38,387 bases of DNA from an uncultured Clostridium sp. (GTDB lineage Bacteria; Bacillota; Clostridia; Christensenellales; Borkfalkiaceae). The position numbers were made by a program, and so were the translations under genes. Where the stretch lies: assembly GCA_900555925.1 (NCBI GenBank), contig USMU01000007.1:1-38387 (forward strand). Reading direction: 5' to 3'. Shown here piece after piece: positions 23,111-30,732 of this stretch (within the stretch, counting starts at the first letter, position 1; every line of letters begins with the position of its first letter). Below the pieces are notes generated by a model, which was not told the DNA's origin, did no database searches, and was given only the letters and a program-made list of their open reading frames with translations.

Positions 23111-23872
23111 AAAACAATTCTGGAAGTAAAAAACGTTACCAAATACTACGGCGGCGGCAGCGTCGTCACGAAGGCGCTCGACGGTATCTCTCTTACGGTG
23201 GAAAAGGGCGAGTTCGTCGCCATTATGGGCGCTTCGGGTTCGGGCAAAAGTACGCTTCTCAATGTCATCTCCACCATTGACAGAGTAAGTTCCGGGGAAA
23301 TTCTCGTCGAAGGGAAGAACGTCTGCAACATGAAAGAGGACGATTTGTCCGCTTTCAGAAGGGATAAGCTCGGTTTTGTCTTTCAGGAATATAACCTGTT
23401 GGACACCCTGACCATCGGCGAAAATATTTCCTTGCCGCTCAATTTGAAGCGCGTCCCCGAGGATGAGACGAGAAAGGCGCTCAAACGAGTCTCCGAAGCA
23501 TTGGGCGTCGCGGATCAACTGAATAAGTTCCCCGCCGAGCTTTCGGGCGGTCAGCGGCAGCGCGCCGCCTGCGCTCGGGCAATTATCACTTCTCCCGCTT
23601 TGGTGCTCGCGGACGAACCGACGGGCGCGCTCGATTCCAAAAATTCAAAAATCCTCATGAAGACCTTTGAGCTCATGAACGAATCTTTGGGCTCTACCAT
23701 TCTCGCGGTGACGCACGATGCCGTCGTAGGCAGCTACGCGGGCAGAGTATTGTTTCTGAAAGACGGCAAAATCTGGAACGAACTCGTTCGGGGAGACCGC
23801 GATCGCAGGGAGATGTACGCCGAAATCCTCTCCGTCACGGCGGCGCTGGGAGGTGACGCAGATGTTTTCTAA
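23108..23872 (+). CDS. ABC transporter ATP-binding protein (BceA-like)
   Basis: This is a 254-residue protein from the ATG beginning MKTILEVKN. The Walker A motif is GASGSGKST, the Q-loop FQEYNLLD, the signature LSGGQRQRAACARA, and Walker B LVLADEPTGALDS, all intact. BceA-type proteins usually have about 250 residues. The frame is open further upstream, but no better start with a ribosome site exists. It is the ATPase partner of the permease whose gene begins 11 bases before its stop, and acts with the two-component system upstream. Confidence 0.93.
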   Translation: MKTILEVKNVTKYYGGGSVVTKALDGISLTVEKGEFVAIMGASGSGKSTLLNVISTIDRVSSGEILVEGKNVCNMKEDDLSAFRRDKLGFVFQEYNLLDTLTIGENISLPLNLKRVPEDETRKALKRVSEALGVADQLNKFPAELSGGQRQRAACARAIITSPALVLADEPTGALDSKNSKILMKTFELMNESLGSTILAVTHDAVVGSYAGRVLFLKDGKIWNELVRGDRDRREMYAEILSVTAALGGDADVF

Positions 23873-25814
23873 ACTCGCTTTCCGCAACGTCAAACGGCAG
23901 ATCGGCAACTACCTCATTTATTTTATAACCGTATCTTTGACCGTCGCTTTGATGTTCGCCGTCAACAGCGCTATTTTCAGCCGCGAGCTTATGGAAAAAG
24001 CCTCTGCGATTCAAGAGCTCCGCGCGGGGCTGATCGCGCTCACGGTTTTTGTTTCCCTCATCGTCGCCTTTGTGCTCGGGTACGCCACTTCCTTTATGCT
24101 TAAACTGAGAAAACGGGAGTTCGGCACCTATCTGACGCTCGGCATGACCAGGAAAAATATTTTATCCGTCTTTCTTTTGGAATCGTCGATTCTCTGCCTC
24201 GCCTCGCTCGGAACGGGGCTCTTGTTGGGACTGATGTTCTATCAGGGACTCATGGCAATCGTCTCCAATCTCATGGAAATAGAATTTTTCTTTTCCGCCT
24301 ATTCTCTCAACGGCCTGCTTCTTACGGTGGGATTGGTCTGTCTCGTGTTCGTCCTTTCCTCTTTCACTTCCGCCGTATATCTCAAACGGGTAAGTATTTA
24401 CAATCTCATTCACGGCGACAAAAAAGTAGAAAAGAAAGTTCGTTTCCCCATGGTTTGGCTGGCGGTTACGATACTTTCCCTGATTGCCGTGGTAGGGGCT
24501 TGCGTCGTATTTTCCGCGGAAGTGGAAAAAACCATGAAAAACGGCGGGTCGGGATTGGATATGCTGATATGCTTCGTCGTCCTCGCCGTCGGTATCGTTC
24601 TCTTTCATGTGGGCGCGGCGAAGAGCATCGTACATCTGCTCCTTAAAAACAGGCGCTTTAAGAACCGCGGAACCAATACGTTTACGCTGCGGCAGCTCTC
24701 GGGCAAACTGAGTCCCAATGCCGCTATGGCGGGGGGGCTGGCATTTTTCCTCGCCTTTGCGATTATCGGGGCGAACGTCTCCTTTGTCCAAAAGGTAAGC
24801 AATCGTGAGGTTTTGGATAAGAGCTATCCCTTCGATATCAGCGCGGAGTTGGAACGGGGAAAAGATGCCGTCGGTTTCGACGAAGCGGAAAAAATTATCG
24901 AAAAATATGCGACAATCGATAAAAAAATAGTATATTCCGTCTATACTTCCGACGATAATTATCTGCATAGCTTTACGCAGTGGTCGGGGGAAGGGTATGA
25001 CGGATTGACCGATACCTTTATGACCGAGAGCGAGTTCAATGCGCTTTACGGGGCATTGGGATATGCGCCTATTGAGTTGGACGGCGGATTCAAAATTATC
25101 GATAACGATTACCGAATGGATAAATTTGATTTTTCCGCCGCCGTCTTGCAACTTTCGGGCGGACCGTATTTTTATACAGGCAGGGAATCGGGGTATCCGT
25201 CTCTCGGGTATTATTATTTCCTTGCGGTTATTCCCGACGAAGCCGCCGCCGGTTTGGCGGTAAGCTATGACGGGGCGGCATATAATTTGAAGGAGGAAAC
25301 CTACGACGCGCGGGCGCTTCGGGAAGAACTGATGTACGAGTACACGACGGCGAACGGGTATACCTATCTGAAATGCGATTATAGGATACGGGAATATTCG
25401 CGCATGGAGCAAAATGCCAATACGGCGGTATTCATCATTGCTGCGCTTTATATCTCGGCTGTATTCTTATTTATGGCTATGGCGATTTTGGCGCTCAAAA
25501 CACTGTCGGGGATTTCCGACGACAGACGCCGCTACGAGATTTTGTATCGTTTGGGAGCGAGCAAAGAGGAGCAGAGCCGTACCCTTCTCAAACAAATTTT
25601 CGCGTTCTTTTTCCTGCCGTTTGCGCTTCCCATGCTTCTGAGTATTCCCTCGGGGCTAATCTGCGCGCAAATCATGCGGCTGGGCGGATATGCTTCGGTC
25701 GTTTCGGAGGTGCTTTGCGTGGCGGGCGGTATCGCGCTCGTAATCACCGCCGTTTATGTCCTGTATTTCTCCGCGACTTATCTTGTCGCTAAACGCAGCG
25801 TCGTAAGAGAATAA
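23862..25814 (+). CDS. ABC transporter permease (BceB-like, FtsX domain)
   Basis: This is a 650-residue protein from the ATG at 23862, which has GGGAGG 8 bases upstream. A GTG at 23853 is an alternative. It has about ten membrane helices, with an N-terminal group of helices, an FtsX-like core and a long extracellular region at about 300-520, the family hallmark that contacts the peptide. The segment KLRKREFGTYLTLGMTRKNI matches the usual FtsX-type loop. The final helices precede VAKRSVVRE. Its length matches the Bce-type permease norm. A strong terminator follows, so it ends the operon. Confidence 0.92.
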   Translation: MFSKLAFRNVKRQIGNYLIYFITVSLTVALMFAVNSAIFSRELMEKASAIQELRAGLIALTVFVSLIVAFVLGYATSFMLKLRKREFGTYLTLGMTRKNILSVFLLESSILCLASLGTGLLLGLMFYQGLMAIVSNLMEIEFFFSAYSLNGLLLTVGLVCLVFVLSSFTSAVYLKRVSIYNLIHGDKKVEKKVRFPMVWLAVTILSLIAVVGACVVFSAEVEKTMKNGGSGLDMLICFVVLAVGIVLFHVGAAKSIVHLLLKNRRFKNRGTNTFTLRQLSGKLSPNAAMAGGLAFFLAFAIIGANVSFVQKVSNREVLDKSYPFDISAELERGKDAVGFDEAEKIIEKYATIDKKIVYSVYTSDDNYLHSFTQWSGEGYDGLTDTFMTESEFNALYGALGYAPIELDGGFKIIDNDYRMDKFDFSAAVLQLSGGPYFYTGRESGYPSLGYYYFLAVIPDEAAAGLAVSYDGAAYNLKEETYDARALREELMYEYTTANGYTYLKCDYRIREYSRMEQNANTAVFIIAALYISAVFLFMAMAILALKTLSGISDDRRRYEILYRLGASKEEQSRTLLKQIFAFFFLPFALPMLLSIPSGLICAQIMRLGGYASVVSEVLCVAGGIALVITAVYVLYFSATYLVAKRSVVRE

Positions 25815-25852
25815 AATATGCTCCCCGCCGAAGAAAAGCGGGGAGCATATTT
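25814..25852 (+). terminator. Strong intrinsic terminator after the BceB-like gene
   Basis: A perfect 15-bp stem (25814-25828 with 25838-25852) with a 9-base loop, beginning on the last base of the stop codon. Its AT-rich ends could also serve the convergent Ntn hydrolase gene. Confidence 0.85.
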
Positions 25853-25870
25853 ATAAATTACTTATAAGGA

Positions 25871-27091
25871 TTACAGGGAGAAAGAGAGGGTATAAGCTTC
25901 TTCTCCGTAGTGCTCGTTGGGCACCCAAAGCACCGTTTTGTCCGTGAGGTTATACACGACGCTATGTACCGTGCAGCCGTTCGCGTCGTCGTTGTCCCAA
26001 TTTCTGCGGCCGACTTCGCCTAAAATACTCATGGCTGCCGATTCGTCTTCGACGATTCCGTTCGTGGGGCTGAGCCTTTCGTAAATATGGTCATATCTGT
26101 CCAGACCGGGTTTTTCCGAATCGTTTTCATAATATCCGGGCTGAATGATAAAGTTTGTAATCCATTGGAAATCGGATTTTCCTTCTTCTTCCCCGATATG
26201 CTCGTCTCCCGTATTGTAGGTGACGACGAGTTTTCTCGCCGAGCCGTCGTTGTCCGTTTTATCCGTTCCGTTTACCCATTCGAGAATGGCGCTCTTGCCC
26301 GTGGAATCGGCTACCATATAGTGATAGGAGGTCGCCGCGGAGTCGTGCAAATCGTATTGAGAGACGAGCTCCACTGCTTCGTCCACGCTGCCCGCATAGT
26401 CTAAAATCATGCGGAGCATGGTAGTGGAAGTGAGGTCGGGCTTGTCGGTGTTCTGGTCGGTCGGAACGGTGGTTTCGCCTTGATAGCTCATATAGATGCC
26501 GCAGCTTACGCCCGCGGAATTCATTCCGTCGAGCGGAGCATAGGGCGCCGCAAGACAGGTGATTTTATTCATTAAGCCTTCTACATCCTTATCTACGTCC
26601 ATACCGATGAATTGCAGGTCTACCGTGGATACGGAAGCGTATCTCCCGTCGCCCGGGTCGGTAAATACAAGACAGGTATTCGTCTTGGAAAAATCATAAT
26701 TGCGCGCGAATAATTTGTCGCCGTCCTTCGTCGTCGCCGTAAAGGAAGCACAGGCGATTTCGGTTTCTTCTATCGTAAGGTCGATAAGCCCTTTCGTAAT
26801 ATTTTGCGTAATGAAATTGATGAGCGAAGTATCGTTTTTCGCTCCGCCGCTTTCAAGGAATTTGTCGAAGTAAAATCCGCCTTTTACGTCCATGCGATAA
26901 ACGGAGCCGTCGAGGTGCTCGTCGTTGCGGTTGAATATTTTCTTGAACGACGAAACGGTAGCGATTTCGTTGCCCCATACGCAGCCCACCGTAATGCCCA
27001 GTGCCGCGACGAGTGCGACGATGACAGCCAGCACGATAATGAGTACTCTCTGCCACAGTTTGAGTTTCTTTTTCGTTTTTGTGTTTTCCAT
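25871..27091 (-). CDS. Membrane-anchored Ntn hydrolase of the choloylglycine hydrolase family
   Basis: This is a 406-residue protein. A basic N-terminus and one membrane helix (about 14-38) are followed by a segment to residue 113. Cys114 opens the motif CASFTATTKDGDKLFARNYDF-like stretch (114-134). It aligns with the C-x-x-x-x-x-x-T-x-DG start of bile salt hydrolases and penicillin V acylases, with the same nine-residue spacing to Asp. In that family the Cys is the catalytic N-terminal nucleophile after removal of the preceding peptide, so a propeptide of about 113 residues must be cleaved here. Linear amide bonds are the known substrates (conjugated bile acids, penicillin V, acyl-homoserine lactones). 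A related C45-type acyltransferase remains possible. Confidence 0.85.
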   Translation of the reverse strand: MENTKTKKKLKLWQRVLIIVLAVIVALVAALGITVGCVWGNEIATVSSFKKIFNRNDEHLDGSVYRMDVKGGFYFDKFLESGGAKNDTSLINFITQNITKGLIDLTIEETEIACASFTATTKDGDKLFARNYDFSKTNTCLVFTDPGDGRYASVSTVDLQFIGMDVDKDVEGLMNKITCLAAPYAPLDGMNSAGVSCGIYMSYQGETTVPTDQNTDKPDLTSTTMLRMILDYAGSVDEAVELVSQYDLHDSAATSYHYMVADSTGKSAILEWVNGTDKTDNDGSARKLVVTYNTGDEHIGEEEGKSDFQWITNFIIQPGYYENDSEKPGLDRYDHIYERLSPTNGIVEDESAAMSILGEVGRRNWDNDDANGCTVHSVVYNLTDKTVLWVPNEHYGEEAYTLSFSL

Positions 27092-27123
27092 GGATTACCT
27101 CCTCGTTTGATAAAATCTTGTAC

Positions 27124-27152
27124 ATTATACGTCTTTACCCGCTCGATGTCAA
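27124..27152 (-). promoter_or_regulatory. Promoter of the Ntn hydrolase gene
   Basis: On the minus strand TTGACA (27152-27147), a 17-base spacer and TATAAT (27129-27124) are fully consensus. The ribosome site GAGGAGG precedes the ATG by about 6 bases. Confidence 0.9.
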
Positions 27153-27168
27153 TAAAGTAATGGATTGA

Positions 27169-27195
27169 TGTGACAATATATGGGAAAGTGTGACA
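27169..27195 (+). repeat. Two TGTGACA direct repeats spaced 20 bp
   Basis: TGTGACA occurs at 27169-27175 and 27189-27195, exactly 20 bases apart, or two turns of the helix. They lie between the divergent promoters of the hydrolase and dinB. They are suitable as a binding site for a regulator of either gene, but unproven. Confidence 0.45.
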
Positions 27196-27213
27196 TGATT
27201 TTTCAAAAAAGCA

Positions 27214-27242
27214 TTGACAAAACGGGCGGATTGATTTATAAT
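27214..27242 (+). promoter_or_regulatory. Consensus promoter of dinB
   Basis: TTGACA (27214-27219), a 17-base spacer and TATAAT (27237-27242) match the ideal sigma-A promoter in every position. Such a strong promoter usually needs repression. Confidence 0.92.
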
Positions 27243-27246
27243 AATA

Positions 27247-27264
27247 AAAACAAACGTTTGTTTT
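27247..27264 (+). promoter_or_regulatory. 18-bp perfect palindrome, probable operator of dinB
   Basis: AAAACAAACGTTTGTTTT is a perfect palindrome starting 4 bases after the -10 element, over the expected transcription start. A repressor bound there would block transcription. The spacing between AAC and GTT does not match the Bacillus LexA site (GAAC, 4 bases, GTTC). A TetR-type or other dimeric repressor is therefore as likely as LexA. Confidence 0.65.
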
Positions 27265-27281
27265 GAATTCGGGAGGAGCCG

Positions 27282-28547
27282 ATGCGGGAACGGGTAATTC
27301 TTTATTCAGATTTGAATAATTTTTTTGCTTCGGTGGAGACGATTTTGCACCCGGAACTGAAAGGAAAGCCGTTGATTGTATGCGGAGATCCGAGGGAACG
27401 GCGGGGCGTAGTCTTTGCGAAAAACGAAGAAGCCAAGAAATACGGAATCCGCACGGCGGAGACGGTGGCAGAGGCGTTCAGAAAATGTCCGCAACTTCTG
27501 ACGGTGGAGACGCATTTCGGGGAATATAAACGATTTTCGAGAAAGGTTCGAGAGATTTACGAGCGTTTTACCGATTGTATAGAAGCGTGCAGTATCGACG
27601 AATGTGCGCTGGACATGACGGCGAGCGTAGCTTTGTTCGGCGGCGGAGAGGAGATAGCGGAAAAGATAAGAAAAGCCGTGAAAGAGGAATTGGGGCTGAC
27701 GGTTTCCGTCGGGGTGAGCTTCAACAAGGTTTTTGCGAAGCTGGCTTCGGATATGAAAAAGCCCGACGCCGTGACGGTGATTTCGAGGGAGAATTATCGG
27801 GAAAAGGTATTTCCGCTGCCCGTGACCGATTTATTGTTTGTGGGAAAAGCGACGGCGGAGCAGTTGCGCGCACGGGCAATCCGTACGATAGGAGATTTGG
27901 CACGAGCGGAGGAAGATATGCTCGTCAGGCTGTTGGGAAAGCGGGGACGCCAGCTTTGGATTTATGCGCGCGGGGAGGACGACGAGCCCGTAAAATCCGC
28001 GAACGAAAAGGAAGAAATAAAATCCGTCGGAAATTCGATGACGCTTCCGAAGGATGTCTTTGACCGCGAAGAAATCAAACGCCTGTTGTTTGTGCTGTCG
28101 GAAAGCGTGGCGGCAAGGCTCAGGGACGCGGACGTGGGGAAATGCGATACCGTGCATATCGTCGTCCGTAACGAGCGGATGTCGGACGTGACCTGTCAGA
28201 AAAAAATTCCGCCTACCGCGCTTTGCGGGGATATTGCGAAAGCCGCGTTCGAGCTGTTTAGTAAAAATTTTTCTTTCGGTACGAAAGTGCACATGCTGGG
28301 CGTGAGCGTCTCCGGCTTCGATTATCACATAGAACAGCTTTCCCTGTGCGGAGAAATCGGCAGGGATTACGGAAAGAACGAAAGGGCGGAAAAAGCGGTG
28401 GCGAAAATCAGGGAAAAATACGGCTACGGAAAACTGCAACGGGGAATCATGCTGGAAGACGAACGGCTTTCTTCGTTGGATATCCGCGGGAAAAAGCTGG
28501 AAACGCCTGACGAAAGGCAGGATAAAAACGGCAGGGGAGGAAAATAA
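27282..28547 (+). CDS. dinB: DNA polymerase IV (Y family)
   Basis: This is a 421-residue protein. It has the Y-family N-terminus YSDLNNFFASVE (catalytic Asp9 and the usual FYASVE-like motif) and the active-site motif CSIDECALDMT with the second acidic pair. The finger and thumb parts follow, including the helix-hairpin-helix TIGDLARAEEDMLVRLLGKRGRQLW and the little-finger domain. Such enzymes copy past DNA lesions with low accuracy. The start is the ATG with GGGAGGAG 3 bases upstream. The last residues are Lys/Arg-rich and show no clear beta-clamp motif. The gene has its own promoter and palindromic operator, and a terminator follows. Confidence 0.93.
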   Translation: MRERVILYSDLNNFFASVETILHPELKGKPLIVCGDPRERRGVVFAKNEEAKKYGIRTAETVAEAFRKCPQLLTVETHFGEYKRFSRKVREIYERFTDCIEACSIDECALDMTASVALFGGGEEIAEKIRKAVKEELGLTVSVGVSFNKVFAKLASDMKKPDAVTVISRENYREKVFPLPVTDLLFVGKATAEQLRARAIRTIGDLARAEEDMLVRLLGKRGRQLWIYARGEDDEPVKSANEKEEIKSVGNSMTLPKDVFDREEIKRLLFVLSESVAARLRDADVGKCDTVHIVVRNERMSDVTCQKKIPPTALCGDIAKAAFELFSKNFSFGTKVHMLGVSVSGFDYHIEQLSLCGEIGRDYGKNERAEKAVAKIREKYGYGKLQRGIMLEDERLSSLDIRGKKLETPDERQDKNGRGGK

Positions 28548-28733
28548 AGAAAGTGCCGTTTCTCCTGCATATCCCGCTTTGTTTTGGCGAATACTGTATC
28601 TATCGGCGGGAATACGCCCTTGTATTCTCCGCTTTTATATATAAGGGGAGCTTCGGAAAGCGATTTTCGGCGCTCTCTTTTTTGTGCACAAAAATCGTGT
28701 TATCGGAAACAAATAAGCGGCATATAATAGAGC
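28548..28733. other. Intergenic region after dinB with one or two terminators
   Basis: A stem of 10 pairs with one bulged T (28606-28615 with 28622-28632, loop GCCCTT) followed by TTTT is a clear terminator for dinB. A second, weaker element pairs AGGGGAGC (about 28644-28651) with GCTCTCTT (28672-28679, two G-T pairs) before a T-run. The promoter of the next gene fills the rest. No gene is seen here. Confidence 0.65.
28700..28728 (+). promoter_or_regulatory. Promoter of the orphan binding-like protein, leaderless
   Basis: TATAAT (28723-28728) lies 5 bases before the ATG at 28734, with TTATCG (28700-28705, 17-base spacer) as a weak -35. The start of transcription should fall on the start codon and no ribosome site is present. 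Confidence 0.6.
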
Positions 28734-29729
28734 ATGAAAAAGAGACAAATACTTCAATCGGCGGTATGTTTCGTTCTCGCGGGGATTCTCTGTATACTGT
28801 CGCTGATTTTCGCCGTTCCCGCCCTGACGGCGGAATCGACGGATTCCCCGTCGCGCGTGGGAATCGTAAGGCTGTGGAATATCGATACCTTCGAGGGCGG
28901 AAAGGGTTCTCGGACGGCTTTTTTGAACCGCGTCTCCGCCGCGTACGAAAAGAAACACGAGGGCGTTTATATCATGGTTTCCTCCTATACGGCGGAAGGC
29001 GCCGCCGCGGCATTGAAAGAGGGACATTTCCCCGACATGATTTCTTTCGGGATAGGCTTCTCCGAAGCCGCAGAAAAATGTATGAAAATCAATTCCCGTT
29101 CGTTTGCGGGCGGTCTCGTCGGTAAGGAGTGCCGCGCTGTGCCTTGGTGCCGCGGCGGGTATGCGCTGTTTTCCTTGGAGGACGGCTTCGACGCCGCGGA
29201 CGCCGCAAATACGGTCGTTTCGTCGGGCGGAAAAAATTTACCCCTCGTCGCCGCGGCGTTATATCCCTTTGAAGGAATCCCCGCCGTAGAGGATTCGACG
29301 TCCGCTTACGTGCGCTTTTTAAGCGGAAAATATAAATATCTTTTGGGGACTCAAAGGGACGTCTGCCGTTTTGCTTCGCGCGGCGTAAACGTCTATTGCC
29401 GTCCTCTGGGCGAATTTTCCGACCTCTATCAATATATCGGGGTGCTGACGGACGACGAGGCTTTGAAGGGAATCTGTGAGGATTATATCGACGCGCTTTT
29501 GGGTGCGGAGATGCAGAAGAAATTGACGGAAATCGGAATGTTGAGTCCCTATTTCGATATTTATTCCGCGGATAATCCCGCGGCGGATGAAATGGAAAAG
29601 GTCAATAGCCATTATACGCTGAACGTCTTTACCTCCGACAGCGGAATGACGGACGTTGAGGCGGCGGCAAGAAAGACCTTGACGGGAGAAAATGCGGAAG
29701 TTTTGAAAAATTTTCTGAAAGTGATTTGA
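28734..29729 (+). CDS. Exported solute-binding-like protein, orphan
   Basis: This is a 331-residue protein. A basic N-terminus and one hydrophobic helix (about 8-31, ending VPALTAES) form a signal peptide or anchor, with no lipobox. The following part resembles the extracellular solute-binding family 1: VGIVRLWNIDTFEGGKGSRT near the start, then EKKHEGVYIMVSSYTAEG and FPDMISFG. These are typical of maltose-type binding proteins in their first lobe. It has no neighbouring permeases and its length is below the usual 400 or more, so a role in transport is doubtful and sensing is possible. Confidence 0.6.
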   Translation: MKKRQILQSAVCFVLAGILCILSLIFAVPALTAESTDSPSRVGIVRLWNIDTFEGGKGSRTAFLNRVSAAYEKKHEGVYIMVSSYTAEGAAAALKEGHFPDMISFGIGFSEAAEKCMKINSRSFAGGLVGKECRAVPWCRGGYALFSLEDGFDAADAANTVVSSGGKNLPLVAAALYPFEGIPAVEDSTSAYVRFLSGKYKYLLGTQRDVCRFASRGVNVYCRPLGEFSDLYQYIGVLTDDEALKGICEDYIDALLGAEMQKKLTEIGMLSPYFDIYSADNPAADEMEKVNSHYTLNVFTSDSGMTDVEAAARKTLTGENAEVLKNFLKVI

Positions 29730-29741
29730 AACACTTTCAAA
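29716..29741 (+). other. Overlapping inverted repeats before murB
   Basis: TGAAAGTG (29716-29723) pairs with CACTTTCA (29732-29739) over an 8-base loop. TTTGAAA (29725-29731) and TTTCAAA (29735-29741) form a second, alternative repeat. Both overlap the end of the previous gene and a possible -35 (TTTCAA) of murB. An operator role is possible; there is no T-run. Confidence 0.35.
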
Positions 29742-29778
29742 AAACAAAAAAATATGCTAAAATAAAGGAGAAAAAAAT

Positions 29779-30697
29779 TTGATTGATTGGATGCGTTTGC
29801 TTACCGAAGATTGTTCGGGAATTTTGCACGAATCACCCTTCTCTTTTTCTGAAAATTGTACGATTGGCTGTGGCGGCAGCGCCCCCGCGGCGGTTTGCTC
29901 GCAGGAGCGCCCGTGCGGCGTTTTTCCCCGCCAATATTGCAGAAATGTTGTTGCTCGTGGATTTTTTTAAGCGGGAAGGCGTAAAATTTGCCGTTCTCGG
30001 CAACATGAGCAATGTCCTCCCCGCCGACGGAATGTTCGAAGGCGCGCTCATTTTCACCAAGAGGCTCAAATCTGTGGGAATAGGGCAGACGGTATTCGCT
30101 TTGGCGGGGGTCAAGGCAAAGGCGTTTTTGGACTCCTGCGAGCGCCACGGAAAGAGTGGGGCGGAATTTCTCGCGGGGATTCCCTGTACGATCGGCGGGG
30201 CAGTATTCATGAACGCGGGGGCGGGCGGAAAACATATTGAAGATATTCTCGAAAGCGCCCTCGTGTACCGGGAAGGCAGGATACGGGTAGTCCCGAAGGC
30301 TGAGTGCGGCTATTCCTATAAACAGAGCACATTCATGAAAGACGGAGGCGTTATTTTGGGTGCGTCTTTCTGCCTTTCGGATACCGACAGCGAGAGTGTG
30401 TCGAAGGAACGGGCAAAATATATGTCGGCACGCAAAAAACTTCCCGACGGCAGAAGCATGGGCTGCGTATTCAAAAATCCGCCCGACATACCCGCGGGAA
30501 AACTCATAGAAGGCGCGGGGCTGAAAGGCTTGCAGGTGGGCGGAGCGGTCATTTCCGAGGAACACGCCAATTTTATTCTCAATGTCGGCGGGGCGACCTC
30601 GTCTGACGTTCGGGCGCTCGTCAATCTCATAAAAAACGCGGTATTTTCGCAATACGGCATAGCCCTCGAAGAAGAAATACGATACATAGATAACTGA
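29779..30697 (+). CDS. murB: UDP-N-acetylmuramate dehydrogenase (MurB), frameshifted near the N-terminus
   Basis: MurB reduces UDP-GlcNAc-enolpyruvate in peptidoglycan synthesis. The C-terminal body is clear in one frame (open from 29783): FAVLGNMSNVLP, GIPCTIGGAVFMNAGA, GCVFKNPPDIPAGKLIEGAGLKG. The N-terminus with the family motif ENCTIGCGGSAPAA lies in another frame, opened by a TTG at 29779 with AAAGGAG 8 bases upstream. The switch falls in an imperfect direct repeat with a 28-base offset (29878 and 29906). Removing one repeat unit joins GGSAPAA directly to FFPANIAEM and restores a normal MurB. The catalytic Ser position holds Cys (SMGCVF), seen in some MurB enzymes. It is either a real pseudogene, a repairable frameshift or a sequence error. 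A minimal in-frame start at TTG 29783 would give 304 residues with an odd N-terminus. Confidence 0.85.
29878..29926 (+). repeat. Imperfect direct repeat, 28-bp offset, in murB
   Basis: The segment 29878-29898 matches 29906-29926 in 17 of 21 positions, sharing AGCGCCC and GCGGCG at a constant 28-base offset. Because 28 is not a multiple of three, an extra unit shifts the frame by one, which matches the frame change seen in murB. Confidence 0.6.
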
Positions 30698-30732
30698 CGG
30701 ACGGGAGTACATAACAATATAGAGGATTACAC

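Noticed and set aside
24162..25412. 416-codon open frame on the minus strand
   Set aside because: It is antisense to the BceB-like permease and shows no family features; a shadow of biased codon use.
27247..27264. LexA (SOS) box before dinB
   Set aside because: The palindrome is perfect, but the AAC/GTT half-sites are not spaced as in the known Bacillus LexA box, so it is reported only as an operator of unknown protein.
29735..29763. Promoter of murB (TTTCAA, 17 bases, TGC-TAAAAT)
   Set aside because: The -10 is good, but transcription would start at the end of the ribosome site (29764-29770), leaving it mostly outside the mRNA. It is not listed as a feature.
29801..30712. 303-codon open frame on the minus strand opposite murB
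   Set aside because: The plus strand carries the MurB motifs; the minus frame has no known motif.
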